64,000 nt of DNA from NCBI GenBank assembly GCA_902728285.1, contig CACVBU010000397.1:102463-166462 (forward strand), written 5' to 3'. Position 1 is the first letter of the stretch. Each line of letters opens with the position of its first letter. The notes beneath the pieces are model-generated. The model did no database searches, was not told the DNA's origin, and was given only the letters and a program-made list of their open reading frames with translations. This document shows positions 1-13,600 of this stretch, piece by piece. The stretch comes from Clytia hemisphaerica (lineage: Eukaryota; Cnidaria; Hydrozoa; Leptothecata; Clytiidae). Made by a program: the position numbers and the translations under genes.

Positions 1-1220
1 GGAGTCAGTAGTACCTTTAGCCTAATTAAGAAACGTTTTTTATCAACATTCCTATGACTAGACATTTTTGGTACTCTGTACTAAAAGATGGCTGTAATAA
101 AACAATCTCGTTTTATAATGATTTTCCAGAGACAAATGGCCGTCATAAATACCGATTTTTGCCGTTTTACACATATTATAGCTCCTCTCAGACTTATCCA
201 ACATCCCCTGTTTCACAAAGGAGGTTTTTGAAGAGCATTTAAGGCGGGATTTTGAAAGAAACCTCCTCTCCTCTTAAACTTCTAAAAGCTTTATAATAAA
301 TTATGTTGTTCAGATATCTTTGTTAGTTGATTTTCCTTAACCTCTTCTTATGTTTTTTTAAACCAAGATTTAATTTTTTAATTACAGCTTGAGAAATCGT
401 AAAAGTTTCACTCTGTTTGTTTCGCCTATTGGCTTTATTGCATTATTTCTTAACCTTTTAAGTGCCAGACCCTTTTTAAAAGTTGTTTTAGAAAATTGGC
501 CAGTTTAAACTGTTATATCTCCTGATCTAGAAGGAGTTTATAGCGTTGGATAGCTTTTGGGTGCCTTCGGCACCGCCTGCTTTTGAAAAGGGCAGGTGTG
601 GGCGTTCGCATCTGGACATAGTATTGTAAATGTTCAATATTCATAAAAAGAGGAAACTTTTATACAGTAGCTCGAAGAGGAGCAGTTTTGAGTTAAACAT
701 GTCTTAGCCTTCTCAACACCTGGCCATAAAGTGAATTCTGTAAAAACAAGAAACTCACAATTTTTGCCTTCACTTTGGTGTTTTTCGGAGAAAATTAATG
801 AAAATTTTAGCTTCAAAAAGAAAGAGACCTGTTATAAACCATTCGAAAGCTCCGAAAAATAAGATAAGAGATGTATTGCGAGTATAGTTGAGAGCAAAAA
901 CCAGAGAAGACAGCTGTTCCTGGCTAAAAATCATTCAGAAATCATCTATACATTACCTGTAATATATATCTAATCTCACTGCGTTCCTTCCATTCTGCTC
1001 CAACGTCAGTCCATTTTTTCTCGAATGGACCTCCTAAACAGTTACTTAGTAGTATGCATATTATAACATGTCTGTTTTCTAAAGCCAAAATGTTCATTAA
1101 ATTTTGACGCTATGATTTTTGCCCGAGACCGTCATTTTTCTACGGAAAACACACCAAAGTGTGAACATTGCACAACACAAATCGAACAGATCCCTCCACT
1201 AAGATTTTTCTACGTTTCAG
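1..1220. other. No gene recognised
   Basis: AT-rich sequence without a convincing exon. The short open frames here lack splice signals and family similarity. The next exon (from 1221) needs an upstream exon ending in phase 1, and I could not find it here, so the 5' part of that gene may lie outside the window. Confidence 0.5.
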
Positions 1221-2148
1221 ATGATACTGGAAATACTCGAAGATCCTCCAGAAAACAAAACAAAACGATTAGCTACAAAGGAAGGGAATCAGAACATGAT
1301 GGCCTAGAAACGTTTGGCGATCCTGACTTTATCCGTAAGCTACTTTTATTGTGTTTAACATTGATTGAGGAAGTATTATTAAATCATAATCATGGAGATT
1401 TATGCCGTCGTAAAAATGCATGCAAGATATAGAACACATAAAAATGAAACAGGAAATAAAATTTAAGAAAAATTAATCGCTTGTTTTAAACGTTTTGGCT
1501 ATATCTGAAAAGTGATTTTAATTCTCAGGTACCAAATAACCGGGGCTGGGCGGACGGGCTGGTGTTTGCTTTGTACCATGGTACTAGCTTGTAATTTAAA
1601 ATCAAAATTGGTGGACAACCCTTTAGCATAGGGTACTTTTTTAGAAATTGTGCATAATATTGATTTGGTATTGATAAAGTAAAATTAAAGGAATTTTCTT
1701 ATAGCATATATTCTTTGTTATCTCTTAAAACAAGATCCTTAACACTCAGGGGATATTTCGTACAAGTATAGAGAATATGTGTATGACATCAAAATGATCC
1801 TTTTTGAGGGAAAAGAATTAGTACAGCATATTACAGTTGTTTCTTTTATTGATAGAAAATTGTGCGGTAGTTATATATTTCTATTAGAAATTATGAACGA
1901 CTAAAGCTGAAAAATCCATTAACCGATATTGGGGGGGGGGTTAAAAGGGAGAAAATGCGCCCCTGAAAACGCAAAATAAGGTTGATAAGGTTTGGATTAG
2001 CACCTCCCTTCAGGTTTGACCCTCCTTCTGAAGTTTACTTTTCTCATCAAATTCTATACATTTTTTCTCAGCTTTTGAAGACGAATTACAGGTAGATGCG
2101 GCTGTTAACCCAGATGATGCTTTGGAAAGGGCTATTGCTAAAATGAAT
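1221..2148 (+). CDS. Two internal exons of an unrecognised gene
   Basis: Exons 1221-1334 and 2072-2148. The first follows a pyrimidine-rich AG and ends at a GTAAGC donor. The second follows TTTTTTCTCAG and ends at GTAAGT. Phases match: 1 in and 1 out for the first, 1 in and 0 out for the second. Joined, they encode about 63 residues. The N-terminal half is rich in Arg, Lys and Ser (RRSSRKQNK). The C-terminal half is acidic (FEDELQVDAAVNPDDALERA). I do not recognise the family. If the last donor is not used, the frame runs five more codons and stops at TAA (2161-2163), so this could also be a terminal exon. No upstream or downstream exon was found. The call rests on splice sites and composition, not homology. 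Confidence 0.4.
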
Positions 2149-3000
2149 GTAAGTTCGAACTAAATTTCTGCGTTCTGCTTTAATGTTCCTTAACTTGCTT
2201 TAGTTGTTTTGGATTGCTTTGGGATTATGTTTCTACTTTTTGTTTTGTAGCTATTTGTAAAAACCAATTAAGCACAAAATAAAAAATGAAAACATGATAA
2301 TCCCTGCCTTTTAAGAGAAGGTGGACAAAGTGTTTTTTTATCTCGAATTTTGTGATTAAATTTTCAAAATTTGAAATTATAAGGGGATACTCTATAGGGG
2401 AGAACACTTAAAAAAAACTCTTCATGAAGCGCATTTTCAGAGTGACATTATGCCTTTTTTTTCTCAATGTTAATTAGAAAAGTTTCCGGATGGACCATCC
2501 AGTTGTTCCTTCAACATGAGGTTACTTATTTACGAGTTAAAGTTGTAACTTAGGAGACATATCAGACATTGCGTTACTCCAAGGGGGATAAATCTGATTA
2601 TGCTTATTTTAAAATGGACAAGTCTGATATTCAATATTTCAAAGTTTTGAATTTTTAGATTTGTAAATTTTGGAAGAATTAAAATGAACATGTCCATAAC
2701 CTTAAGGGAGACTTTATTCCTGTGTGTTAATTGTTAGACTAAATTCTTGTGGTGTTATAAATTAAAAAAGACTTCAGCATAATGAAAACGTTGAAAAGGA
2801 GAACACGACTAGGGCAATCCGACAAACTAAAAGTCAAATCCCGTAACATTAAAACGGCAAATGTTGTAGCCCTCCTAGCTTAAACTCACAAGCCTTTTAC
2901 TCGTAGTGTGGCAGAGTGTCTTAGACGTTTTTTCTTTCTTGGGAATTGATGTATTCTTAAACTTTGACGTTTGGTATTTTTAACACGACTATACACAGGA
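2149..3000. other. Non-coding, nothing recognised
   Basis: AT-rich sequence between the orphan exons and the 177-bp tandem repeat. I see no exon, RNA gene or clear repeat. Confidence 0.5.
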
Positions 3001-3004
3001 AAAA

Positions 3005-3740
3005 ATGTTAAAAACCCAGGCCTGGGAACAGGGCATTTTAGGGGTGGGTTTTCATCAAAAAAAATTTTGCCTTGGGATTTTCATTTTGCTATAAGTTGAA
3101 TAAAAATGTGGGTGTCTTTTTAGCTATTTTACAGACCTGAAAAAATTTTCGGATGAAAAACCCACCTGGGATTTGACCATTTCCCAGGCCTGGGTTTTTT
3201 AAAATGAGGACCGGATTGGGATTTGGCAATTTCCCAGGCCTGTGTTTTTATGGCTCAAAAAATGAAAATTGTCTAAAAAGCAAACCCAAAACCCACCCTT
3301 GTATACAGGTCATTTCAAAGGCATGGGTTTTTTGAAGTCGGGTCCGAAAATGGCCAAATCCCAGGCCTGGGTTTTTCAAAGTGAGGACTCCATTGAGATT
3401 TGGCAATTTCCCAGGCCTGCGTTTTTATAGCTCAAAAAATGAAAATTGTTTAAAAAGCAAACCCAAAACCCACCCTTGTATACGGGTCATTTCCAAGGCT
3501 TGGGTTTTTTGAAGTCGGGTCCGAAAATGGCCAAATCCCAGGCCTGGGTTTTTCAAAGTGAGGACTCCATTGAGATTTGGCAATTTCCCAGGCCTGCGTT
3601 TTTATAGCTCAAAAAATGAAAATTGTCTAAAAAGCAAACCCAAAACCCACCCTTGTATACGGGTCATTTCCAAGGCTTGGGTTTTTTGAAGTCGGGTCCG
3701 AAAATGGCCAAATCCCAGGCCTGGGTTTTGGGGCTGTAAA
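3005..3740. repeat. 177-bp tandem repeat, about three copies plus degenerate flank
   Basis: The marker CCCAGGCCTGGGTTTTTC recurs at 3360 and 3537, and CCCAGGCCTGGGTTTT at 3714, giving a period of 177 bp. Adjacent full copies differ at only a few positions. Each unit holds several AGGCCTGGG/CCAAGGCTTGGG motifs, themselves near-palindromic. A more diverged unit lies upstream (3010-3358). A related fragment occurs at 16834-16906, so the family is dispersed as well as tandem. Confidence 0.85.
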
Positions 3741-4636
3741 ACAGTCGTTTTCGGGTGGTTTTTCCATTGGAAAATTGAGTTAAAAGGAAAACAATCTTAG
3801 ACTAGTTAACTGGCCAAATCCAAAGCCTGTATTCTTGTAGATGCGTTGAGAAGCTTATACTTAAAAGTGAAAGTAGATAGATTATTTGAAATGTCGGGGT
3901 ATCTTGGCAGAGACTTTGTTTTTATCCTGAACCAAGATGAACAAAAAATAGAACATTGACGTAGAATATTTGTTTCAAACTAATATCCTATTTTTCTGTC
4001 TATTTTTTGAGGAACTTATTTAAATAAGTTTATATATATATAGCTATTAAAATCTTTACAATCCTCTGATAAATATTTATACAAACAAAACTTGATATTG
4101 TGACCAAATACGTCCTTTAATATACCTATGCTCAAAAAACCGTTCTGATATCTCAGAAAATCTCTAATTACCAAAAATACAATCCAATAAGAATTTGAAC
4201 TTGAGGAAAATCGAAAAAATAAAAAAAGGACGCATGCCCATCTCCTTCCACCACCTATTGAGGGTTTTCCACACCGATATTCATACTTTAACCGGATTAT
4301 ATTTCGCGAGCCAAAAAATTCGATTTGGATTTAATTACGCGAGTCAGCGTTTTGAAAATTTTTTGCGTGGATTTGATTTCGCGAATGAGCCTGAAAACAG
4401 CTGAAACAGCTGAAGCAGTTTTTTGGCATAAATAGCATGTTAAAAATTTCGCGTGATCGCGAAATTTAATCTCGCAAAAGTTAATCCGATTAAAGTAGTA
4501 CACTCAAAAGGGCAAAAATAATTAGATTCGTTCGGAAATTGTTAAAGTACCGAGGAAAACAAGCCGAAGGATAATAATATAATAATACACACAATGTTAT
4601 AATAAGTTATTTTCCCCTTAAATTAGTTGTATTAAA
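3741..4636. other. Spacer between satellite and Tnp2 gene
   Basis: AT-rich, with a short TA microsatellite near 4031. A weak pair of inverted segments containing TTCGCGAG/CTCGCGAAA-type words lies around 4280-4490 and may be an old MITE. No gene is supported. It would hold the 3' end of the - strand Tnp2 gene transcript. Confidence 0.4.
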
Positions 4637-7600
4637 TTACGAAAGTACTTGATAATCAAAACTGAAATTAGGTCTCTTCAGATCTACACATAAATATGTT
4701 TCTTCGTCTGTTTGATAGAGAATAACAACACGTTTGATAAGACTTGCTTTTTTAACAACCACCTTTCCCGCATCTTTGTAAATAGAAAATTCTTTGAGGA
4801 GTGAGTTTGTTTTCTCGAAGGATTCTGCCCTCACGTATTTATGAGGCTCTCCGTTGAGTAATTTTATTAAAATGAATTGAGTCAATTGTCCTATCGAATT
4901 GTCTGAAAACAAGACGAATGATCCCTTTTTAAGATGGGTATTTGTTGAGGGTAAATAACAGGAGCGATACTCGGTGTAGAGTTCTGCATTAAGTCCATCT
5001 GAACTTGTTACGTCAGCAATGGATTTGTCTAGTTCGTGCGTGTTTCTATCACCACCAGCACCGATAAAAATGATCAAAGTCGATGGATCATCATCAAAGC
5101 CGACCATGCATACCCAAGCGTAGATCTTTGCACCTTCCAGACTTGAAACAACCTGGAGAATTAACACAAAAAGAGTTCTTTCAAACATCGGGCTCTTCCA
5201 GAAAAAAAAACGTTCATGGAGGGGGGGGGGAACGGAAGATAAGATATCTTGAAAGAAAACCCTGAAAAACTGCCATGTCCATGGGATGAATTTGCGATGT
5301 CCAGGGGGTGAAAAAAAGATCACTGAAAAAATAATAAATCCCTATGAACGGATTTTTTCTGGAAGAACCCATTAATAAATGGTTACAATAAGGTACGAGG
5401 GTGAAAAAATAAAACCAAAGTCTAATACAATAGACATTCCATGATTCCGTTAAGCTTGCTTAAAATTTTGAAAATGAACCAATCAGCACTCGAAAAAAAA
5501 ACCACGAAAGGATTGGAAATTTTAGCGTAAGTATGACATTATGTAGGCAAAGGCAGATCAAATTTTGCTTTGGCTGGGAGAGGGGGTTGTATGCAAAATC
5601 CGCTGGGGTAAGTACTTTAAGCTTCTACTTTAGTACTTTAAGCGAACAAACTTTCACGAGGTCGAAAATTCGCGAAAATTCGTCGGTGAAATATTTCTAT
5701 CCTCTACCCCCAACAAAATTGTTTTCTAGAAAGACCCAATGTTACTTACAGCGTTTTTATCGTCTTCCTTATGAGTCCAAGGAGGGGTTTCTTTCCCATG
5801 AACCATTCTTGTTTCTCGCGCTATCTCAGCCTTGGCGTATGTATACTCAATATTTTTGAAATTGGTTTGAACAGCTTTGTGTCTAAAAAGAAAGAAAATT
5901 CAAAAAGAAAGTTTCGTAGAAAGCATTTCCATATTAGGGGGCAACGCGAAGGTAGACCATGGTTTGAAAATTGGGTGAAATGTAGTGGCTAAAAACGCAT
6001 TCAAAACCTAAAATCATTCGAATAAAGGCAAATTTTACCATTAGAAAGTCTGTCCATTTCAAAGCATTTTAATATTTTGCTTTATATCATTAATTTGTAA
6101 TTTGTAGTTAATTGAAAGGCATGTTCACAGGCTCTGCTCCAATCCGAGCCATATCTCGGCGAGGGTATTTATGAAGTTACAGTGAATACTGTCTTGTGCT
6201 TGATTGTAGGGGGTGCGGGTGGAAAGAGTAGGGGGGGTACTTCAAGGAAAACAACTTAAAATGGAAGGCGTCATCATAGCGTGATATTGGTGTGATTTTC
6301 TCTAGGAAAATGAAAATTTTAGCACTTTCTTAGACTTTTTTTGAGAAAAATCATAAAATGGGGAGTGATTTTTTCCAATAACTGTAAAGCACAAAAGAGT
6401 TAAGGCTATAGTGGTTCAAGTGAAATTGGTGTTTGAAATAACACACATACACATACACTCACCGTTTGATTGATCTCTCATTCTTCCAAACCCAATGATT
6501 GTCACTGTGAGAAAATCGCAAAATATCTTGTGCAATATGTATGCTGTTGTGACATGTTATCACGCACTGTTTCGGTCCAATCTGCTCTTCTAGGAGAATG
6601 AGACGACGCCAGCATATGGAATCCAAATCCTTCACCTCTTGCTCTGTTAAGCCAGACCTGTGATGGAAGAGGAGCTCGACGATTCGAGCAGTCAACCATA
6701 TCAGATGGTACTCATGGTCCGGTAAATCAATGAGTAACACTTCGGCCATCGGGAATGTAAATTTATGCCACTCTTCAGCCGTCCAAGAGTTACATTTCTC
6801 AATGTGTTTTGGGCAGTGACCATCTTGTAAATCTAAATTAAAACAGGCAAGAAAATAATGAATGAAAGTGAATGAGAAACTCTGAAATATGGCATGAGCT
6901 TTGTTGACTTTATTGTCTTGATTTTGTCTCGAAATCTAAATAAACAGTTCGAAAAGGGTCACTCACTACCCTCATATCTTATCCTAGAGCAACCCCCTAT
7001 CATACCTTATACCATGTTTCAAAATTCAATAACCCCTTTTCAAATAAGGGTGTCAGTGAAACTTTTTCCCAACTTTCAACTTTCATCTGGCACTCTAAAT
7101 AACCTAATAAATTTAAAAGATTTTAAATTCGTTCTTTTTGTAATATTTTTGTTTCCATCAGACCTTTCCTATGTAGAGAAATGAGGCACATGAATTTTCT
7201 GACCTTAGATACCCTTTAAACTAGACATCGTCTCAATCCGATTAGTGAAAATCCTAGCGTGAATATAGAATAAGAAAAGATGGTTTAAAAAGGTTCAGCT
7301 CACCAGGAGTAAGCGGGAAATTTTGCATTTTTTCATTAAACTCATCTTGAGAAGCTCCCGTGATGTACGTCTCAAATATACGTTTGAGTAGTTTTTTGCA
7401 GAGGTTCAAAGCCACCAGATGCATTATATCTCGAGTCGTATCCGTTATGTAGTTGAACTCGTATAATTTATATGGAATATACAGGAGGGACAAACCAGTG
7501 TACCCTGTATCCGTTGCAGCTGAAAGCTTTGCTTGAATTGAAGGTTTCATTTCGATCTCGTACATCTTACGATATTCATCTGTCAATTTTCTCTCCTTCC

Positions 7601-10600
7601 AGCGATTTGCAATCACGTAGTTTTCGCGGTTACGCTTAAAATATTTTGTACTTGAATTGTCAACAGATTCACCTGTAGGATAGAATACAGGAAGGAGACT
7701 AGTTTTCTTATTTTCGAAATAACGGTTCTGAGAAATTTGTCCCAAGAAATCACCCCGGGAAAATGGCCCTTATTTTAATAGATTTATCTTTTGTGTTTAA
7801 TTGTAGGGGTGGGTGGAATAAGCAGGGGGTTGGTACTCTTGGAGAAAATCAACAAAATAAGGGAGGGTCATTATTAAAGTGATTTTGGGGGTTGACACCT
7901 TCTGAAAAACCGAAAAAGGGGGATTGGAAATTTTCCTCAAAAGGGGGGTAGCACGAAAGGGGGATCCCTTTGGAAGGGATTGACATGAAGTCTTCCTTTT
8001 CTGGTCAGAATTGTGTATTTTTCTGTATTTTTGTACTTTCAATGGGGAAATTTGCTCAATTTACAATGCATTTCCTATTTTTATAAGGCAATTTTAGTGT
8101 GGCATTTGAGTGTTACACAGTCAATACCATGCAGTATTTTCCAAACTCGAAAAGCCCGAAAACCTCGGGGGATCGGCATTTTTCAAGGTTGGGGGATGCC
8201 AAGAAGGGGGGATCAGACCCCCTTCCGCACTATGGACAATATTATAAGCCACTGCTTGGTGTGCTTACCTTTACATTTATCCAAACGACAACCATGTGTT
8301 CCTCCTCTTGAAAACTTGCCGATTTGACAGTGTCCAGGATAGTCTCCAGTCCAGCAAAGTAGCATACATCGGACTGTAAACTTACCCCCATTCAAACCTT
8401 CCATGATATCGGATGGGTAATCGACTTCCATTCCTGAGGAAAAATATGAACAATTGATTTCCCGCATTAAGCAGACGTTTGTTAGTGTTGGATTAATCCA
8501 TTCACTGTAAAGTGGTTTGTTTACAAGGTACTATCGAATCTAAAACTGAGCTGAAAATCAGAGATTCAGACAATCCTGCCTTTGAAACATTAACTCAAAT
8601 ACTTTTAACCATAAAACTGTCAGTACAGAACAAAAAATAGGCGCAGTAGTGTAGTGGCTATCAGCTTTGACAAACCACAACTCCTGCACGAAAGCAGGAG
8701 TTCGGGGTTCCCACTCAGTGCTGTGATTCACTTGGCAAGAAAATGTACCTTCGCCCGGGTCAACCCATGCCATGTGAGGGGAATGGGGTACCATCACTCT
8801 GATACAAGAGTATGGGGAGATATGCCTGGCACTATGGTGTGGTAGCGGTAACTTGTCAAGTTCGACCATGCGAGTGATGCACTGTCCTCCCGAGTCGTCC
8901 GAGTGCCGCTACTATACGCCATTAGCGCTGTGTGTCGCAAGCACAGAGTTAGTAGAGTCAGGCAAGCGCAGTGATTTCCCTATCCTAGGATAGTGATTGG
9001 GATAGGGCCTCTTCCGTTCATCGGAAGGACTATCTCTCTCACACAGAAGAAAAATTTCAACTTGCCATGTAAAAATAAATCAATTACCATTGATGAATAA
9101 TTCTACAAGCTCATCAATTAAAGGATTCAGATAAGGATCCAGAGCTGTTGGTTGCTTGTTTGGTAGGTGATGTTCCGGTACAAATGATGTGACAAAAACA
9201 TTTTCACTTTTAGAACGTTCTCTCTTTTCCATATTGGCAATGGTTACTTCAATTGAGCCTAAAAATCAGTTTAAAGTATTAACTTTCTTGGTGAAATGAC
9301 AGATCTGAGGGAGTTGAGTTGGAGCGAATTGCTATTATCCATATCTCAAAGAACATATCAACAATCTCTGTCATACAATTTGATCCACTTTCAAAATGGG
9401 TATAGTTACTATCTTTAAAGTATTTATTTGGGAGATTCTAATTTAGAGAAGATGAATGATGAGATTGTTTCTATAGGGCCGAAAATTTTATGACCATTAT
9501 TAATAAGAATAACAGCAAAAAGTGTAGCTTGAATAAATTACCTGATCCTTTAGAATATCCACGACCAAAACCAGGCTGCCAACCGTCCCAATGACCAATA
9601 AGGGCAATATTTCGTGGGTCCCCATTTGCATATTTAAGTCGTACTGACTGTTCACGCTGACATTCATCACATGTGACAGTGAAAACTTTATTCTGACCAC
9701 TGTTCAATTTTTGCATATTGATAATATTTTCACAAAAATTACATTGATGAGGAAGTGCCCATGATGCAGCTGGGTCCCAAAACCATTGGACCTCTTTAAA
9801 TCTTGAGCCATCCCAAATCTCATTCAATGGGAACGTAGAACCTGTCTTGTGCAGCCAGCTATCTTTATTTTTCCAATGACCTAACATTGAACAGCACATG
9901 GTTTCGGATGAAAACCAACGGATGATCTTCCCTTTAAGAGGTAAGTAATAGCGGTATAAACTTGGAATGGACAAACAATGAGGACATGGTTCGCCCACAT
10001 CTAACTCATACCAATGAAGAGGATGCTCTTTCTTGTCAAAACATATAGCTTTGGCTTCTGGTGTGGAATATAACTGTCCTGCTTCTGAAATCGATTTTGC
10101 CCTTGCGTAGCTGCTAGGCCAATGATCACATATTTCAGTGTTTAAAAGCTGTAGTATTTCTCCTGTGTGTTTCAGTAATTTCTCTGTCATGTGGTGAGAG
10201 GCATTCATTTCGGCTGCCAAATCCATGGTCTTCACAACATGAAATGTGACAAATTTCTCGCTAAATAAAAGAAAAAGAATTTAAAATCTTACTCATTCTC
10301 ACTTCAAATGCCTTAATACTTTTGAAATTCAAAGCTTTCATTATTCAAATAATTGATAAAATGTATGTTAAGTTGGTCCAAACTTTTCATTTGGTTGAGA
10401 GTTTTACATTGTTTAGATTGTACCCCCATTTAGACATATTCATAATTAATGTTTTGATAAACTCACAAACCAGGCATTTCATGAAAAATCACTGGAAGCT
10501 CTCTTTTTCCCCATCTCCTCTGCCCTACCTGGTCGGCCTTGTGAAAATATTCACAAAAATCCCTGATAACATAAATCAACTCCTGATAATTTCATTGGCG

Positions 10601-13600
10601 CTCTCAGCTTGTTATGTCAAAATTACGAAATATAAATTTAAATCATGTGAAAAGATTATCGACTTGCATAAATTAAAAAAAAACAAATTTTGGGGTTTTT
10701 ATATAACCCATCTGAACCGTTTGCCAGTGCCTTTGGAAGCGCTGTCAGAATCATAATAAAGGGAACAAAGGGACTGGGTTCGACTTTGAATTTCAGATAC
10801 AAGTTGGGAAGTTGTGATATTTAATCAGTTTTTCCTGGTCTTCCAAATTGTGAATGAAAATTTTTTTATCAACAAAAGAAATTTTGACGTCAGCAATTTT
10901 AACCAATTTCAGATTTTCTTCAAAAAACTTGAATTATTATGTTTATAAAGCTACTCACCTGTGCTTAATTGTAGGGGTCATTTATCAGGCATATTTCCAG
11001 GGATTTACTGCTACCGGATAACGGTAGCAGAAGCTGAATCTTTAATTGAGTTTTGAAACTCAATATTCAAGAAAAATAAATTAGCTATGAAAAAGGTAAA
11101 TACCTTGGGGGAACTAATTTTGCTAAGGTTCGCAGTTTTGAGATTTTTTTTTGCGGGAACTTAATTTTGCGGATTTCACTTGAAAGAAAATTAGAGCTGT
11201 TCTGTGAATTATTAGACCTTTGTTTTTCGCATTTGAAAAATGTTGTGGGAATTTAATTTTGTGGTTTGGACCCAAATCTGCAAAATTTAGTTCCCGCAAA
11301 AATTAGTTACCTTAAAGAAGGTAGGTGAAAAATGTCTTCAGGAATTTGATATTATAGCACTTAAAATTGTTTAATTCTGCAAAAGAAGCAAATTTTCTTG
11401 CGCTGTCCTGGACCAGCTGGAGGGGTTTACACCCCCCTTAGACCTCCCTGCTACTTTTCTCGAACCTACGGTACATTCTGAAACTCAATCTTTAGAATCG
11501 AAATGGTGGCAGCTCAAAATCTTCCAAAGCATTTTCCATTTTTTCAATTTTTTCAACCCCAAAATCACTTTATAATGACCCCCCATTTTATGACTTTTGT
11601 CCAAAAAGTGTCAAAAACCTGCATTTTCCTAGGGAAAATCACTAAAATCACTCCAATATCCCTTTATTATGACCCCCTATTTTATAATTTTTCTACCGCA
11701 GTGTCGACCCATCCCCCTCCTTATTCGACCCCCCCCCTACAATTAAGCACAGAAGAGTATGGGAACATGGAACAATGTTTTCTTAAGAAAAAGGTCAAAA
11801 TCATGGTCTGAAAATTTAACTATTTCAAGCTATGAAGTACTTTCGTTTTCAAAATTTAGAAAACGAAAGTGCTTCGCATCTCTTGGTGACGAAATTAATA
11901 ATTTTGACATTTTTCTTATTAATCAGCATAAAATTTCTGACCGATCGGTATATAATATGCCGGGTTTTTAGTTATCTGATATTCCGATGGCGTATTGGCG
12001 GCCGCCCACGCTAAAGCTCTAAAGGAGCGGGCCAATATACCATCGGAGAGAAATAGTAGTCATCCATTGATGTGCCGACATAAGTTTAGCCCTCATTTTC
12101 GGGGCCGTGCTGAACGCTCAAAAATTATTTTTTTGAGATCTGGCGCCTCAAAAAGACCGTCAAATCACTGTCGTTAGTTACCACGTCATGAGTATGTCGG
12201 CAAAAATTACAAACAACATGGCTGATGTAATTTTCAAAAAATGTGTGCTGTTATGGTTGTTTTTGGTTTCTTTTGATGGATTTTTTGTAGTTTAACTGTA
12301 CTTATCACTCCCTGAATATTAGTGTTAGTATCCAGTGTAATTTTTGTATGTGCACCAACCCAAAAAATGTGTTTCTACCACAGAAAAGTTGATAATCATA
12401 ACTTTTGTTTTTGTTTGTTTTGATGGCTGATTTTTTCTGCACTTTCTCAAATTTTATACCATTCAAAGACCAAAGAAACTAAAGCAGGTATGTTTCCTAT
12501 GGGCTTAGGCTTTTATCAGTAACTTTCATGTTGTTATCTTAGACCGTCCTCCAAATATAACTGTTGTCCACCGGCCGACAACGACAAACGACGACTTCAG
12601 TATTCCAGAACTGAAGTTTTTTGGATAAAATCTTTATTAAACTTCACAAAAGTGTTCATTTAGGGTTGGTATTCATTTTCTATAGCTTTAGTTTTTCTTT
12701 TAGTGTTATTTATAGATGCTGATTATGACTTTTCTCTTCTTTCAAGCTTTTTTGTGTACAATGTTATTTCTATTTTGTTTTTGCTTCTGTGATCAGTTTA
12801 AAGAAGGAAAAATACTTATTTGAGTATTTCTACATGCCCTCCTTGTGAAAAGAATGATAATATTTTGCATGATTCCTTCTCCAAAAAGTTTTGTATTTGA
12901 ATTTATTTCGTGAAACCTTTTGAAGTTTTTTCTGACCCAAATTTTGTCGGCCATGACACCTTCCCTGTCCAAATTGCACTCGGGCCCATTTTTCTAAAAA
13001 ATTACGCGGTCAGGCGAAATTCCGTAATGTATTTCTTCCAGATGTTGAAAATTTTCCCGACCTTCAGAGCTTTAGCGTGTCGGAAGAAAATTTCTACATC
13101 GGGTGCCAGATAAGGTTTTTAGCTCAAAAAACATTTTTCTTAGCCTAGCAGAGCCTAGGAGCCCATGTGACGAAAGAAAATTTTGAATCCGTCATTATGG
13201 ATTTCAAGATTAATTTTGAAAAAAAAGTTTTCTTGGATTTTATGATTTAGACAGATTTGACAGTAGGCAAGGCCTTCCGAAAATTTCAAGTAAATCAAGT
13301 AAGTCAATCAAATGTTACAGCCACGCGAATTTGGAACCAAAATTAATAATTTCAAAAAAGTCGAAATCGAAAGTGCTTCGTATCTCCAGATAGCGAAATT
13401 TTCAGACCATGGTTCTGACCTTTTTCTCAATCAGCATAAAATTTGTGATGGATTGGTATATAATATGTGTAGGTTTGAAGTCAAAAGTTTTTTTTTCTCA
13501 AGCAAGAGAGCTAAAAAGGGTTAAAAATCTAAAATCCGCCATTATGGAAAATTGGGCCTGATCCAAATCACGGCACAGACGTTTTCTGACTCTCTAAGGT

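Noticed and set aside
10322..10756. 144-codon + strand open frame
   Set aside because: AT-rich intron sequence of the Tnp2 gene; biased toward Ile/Leu/Lys/Phe and without domain features or splice signals.
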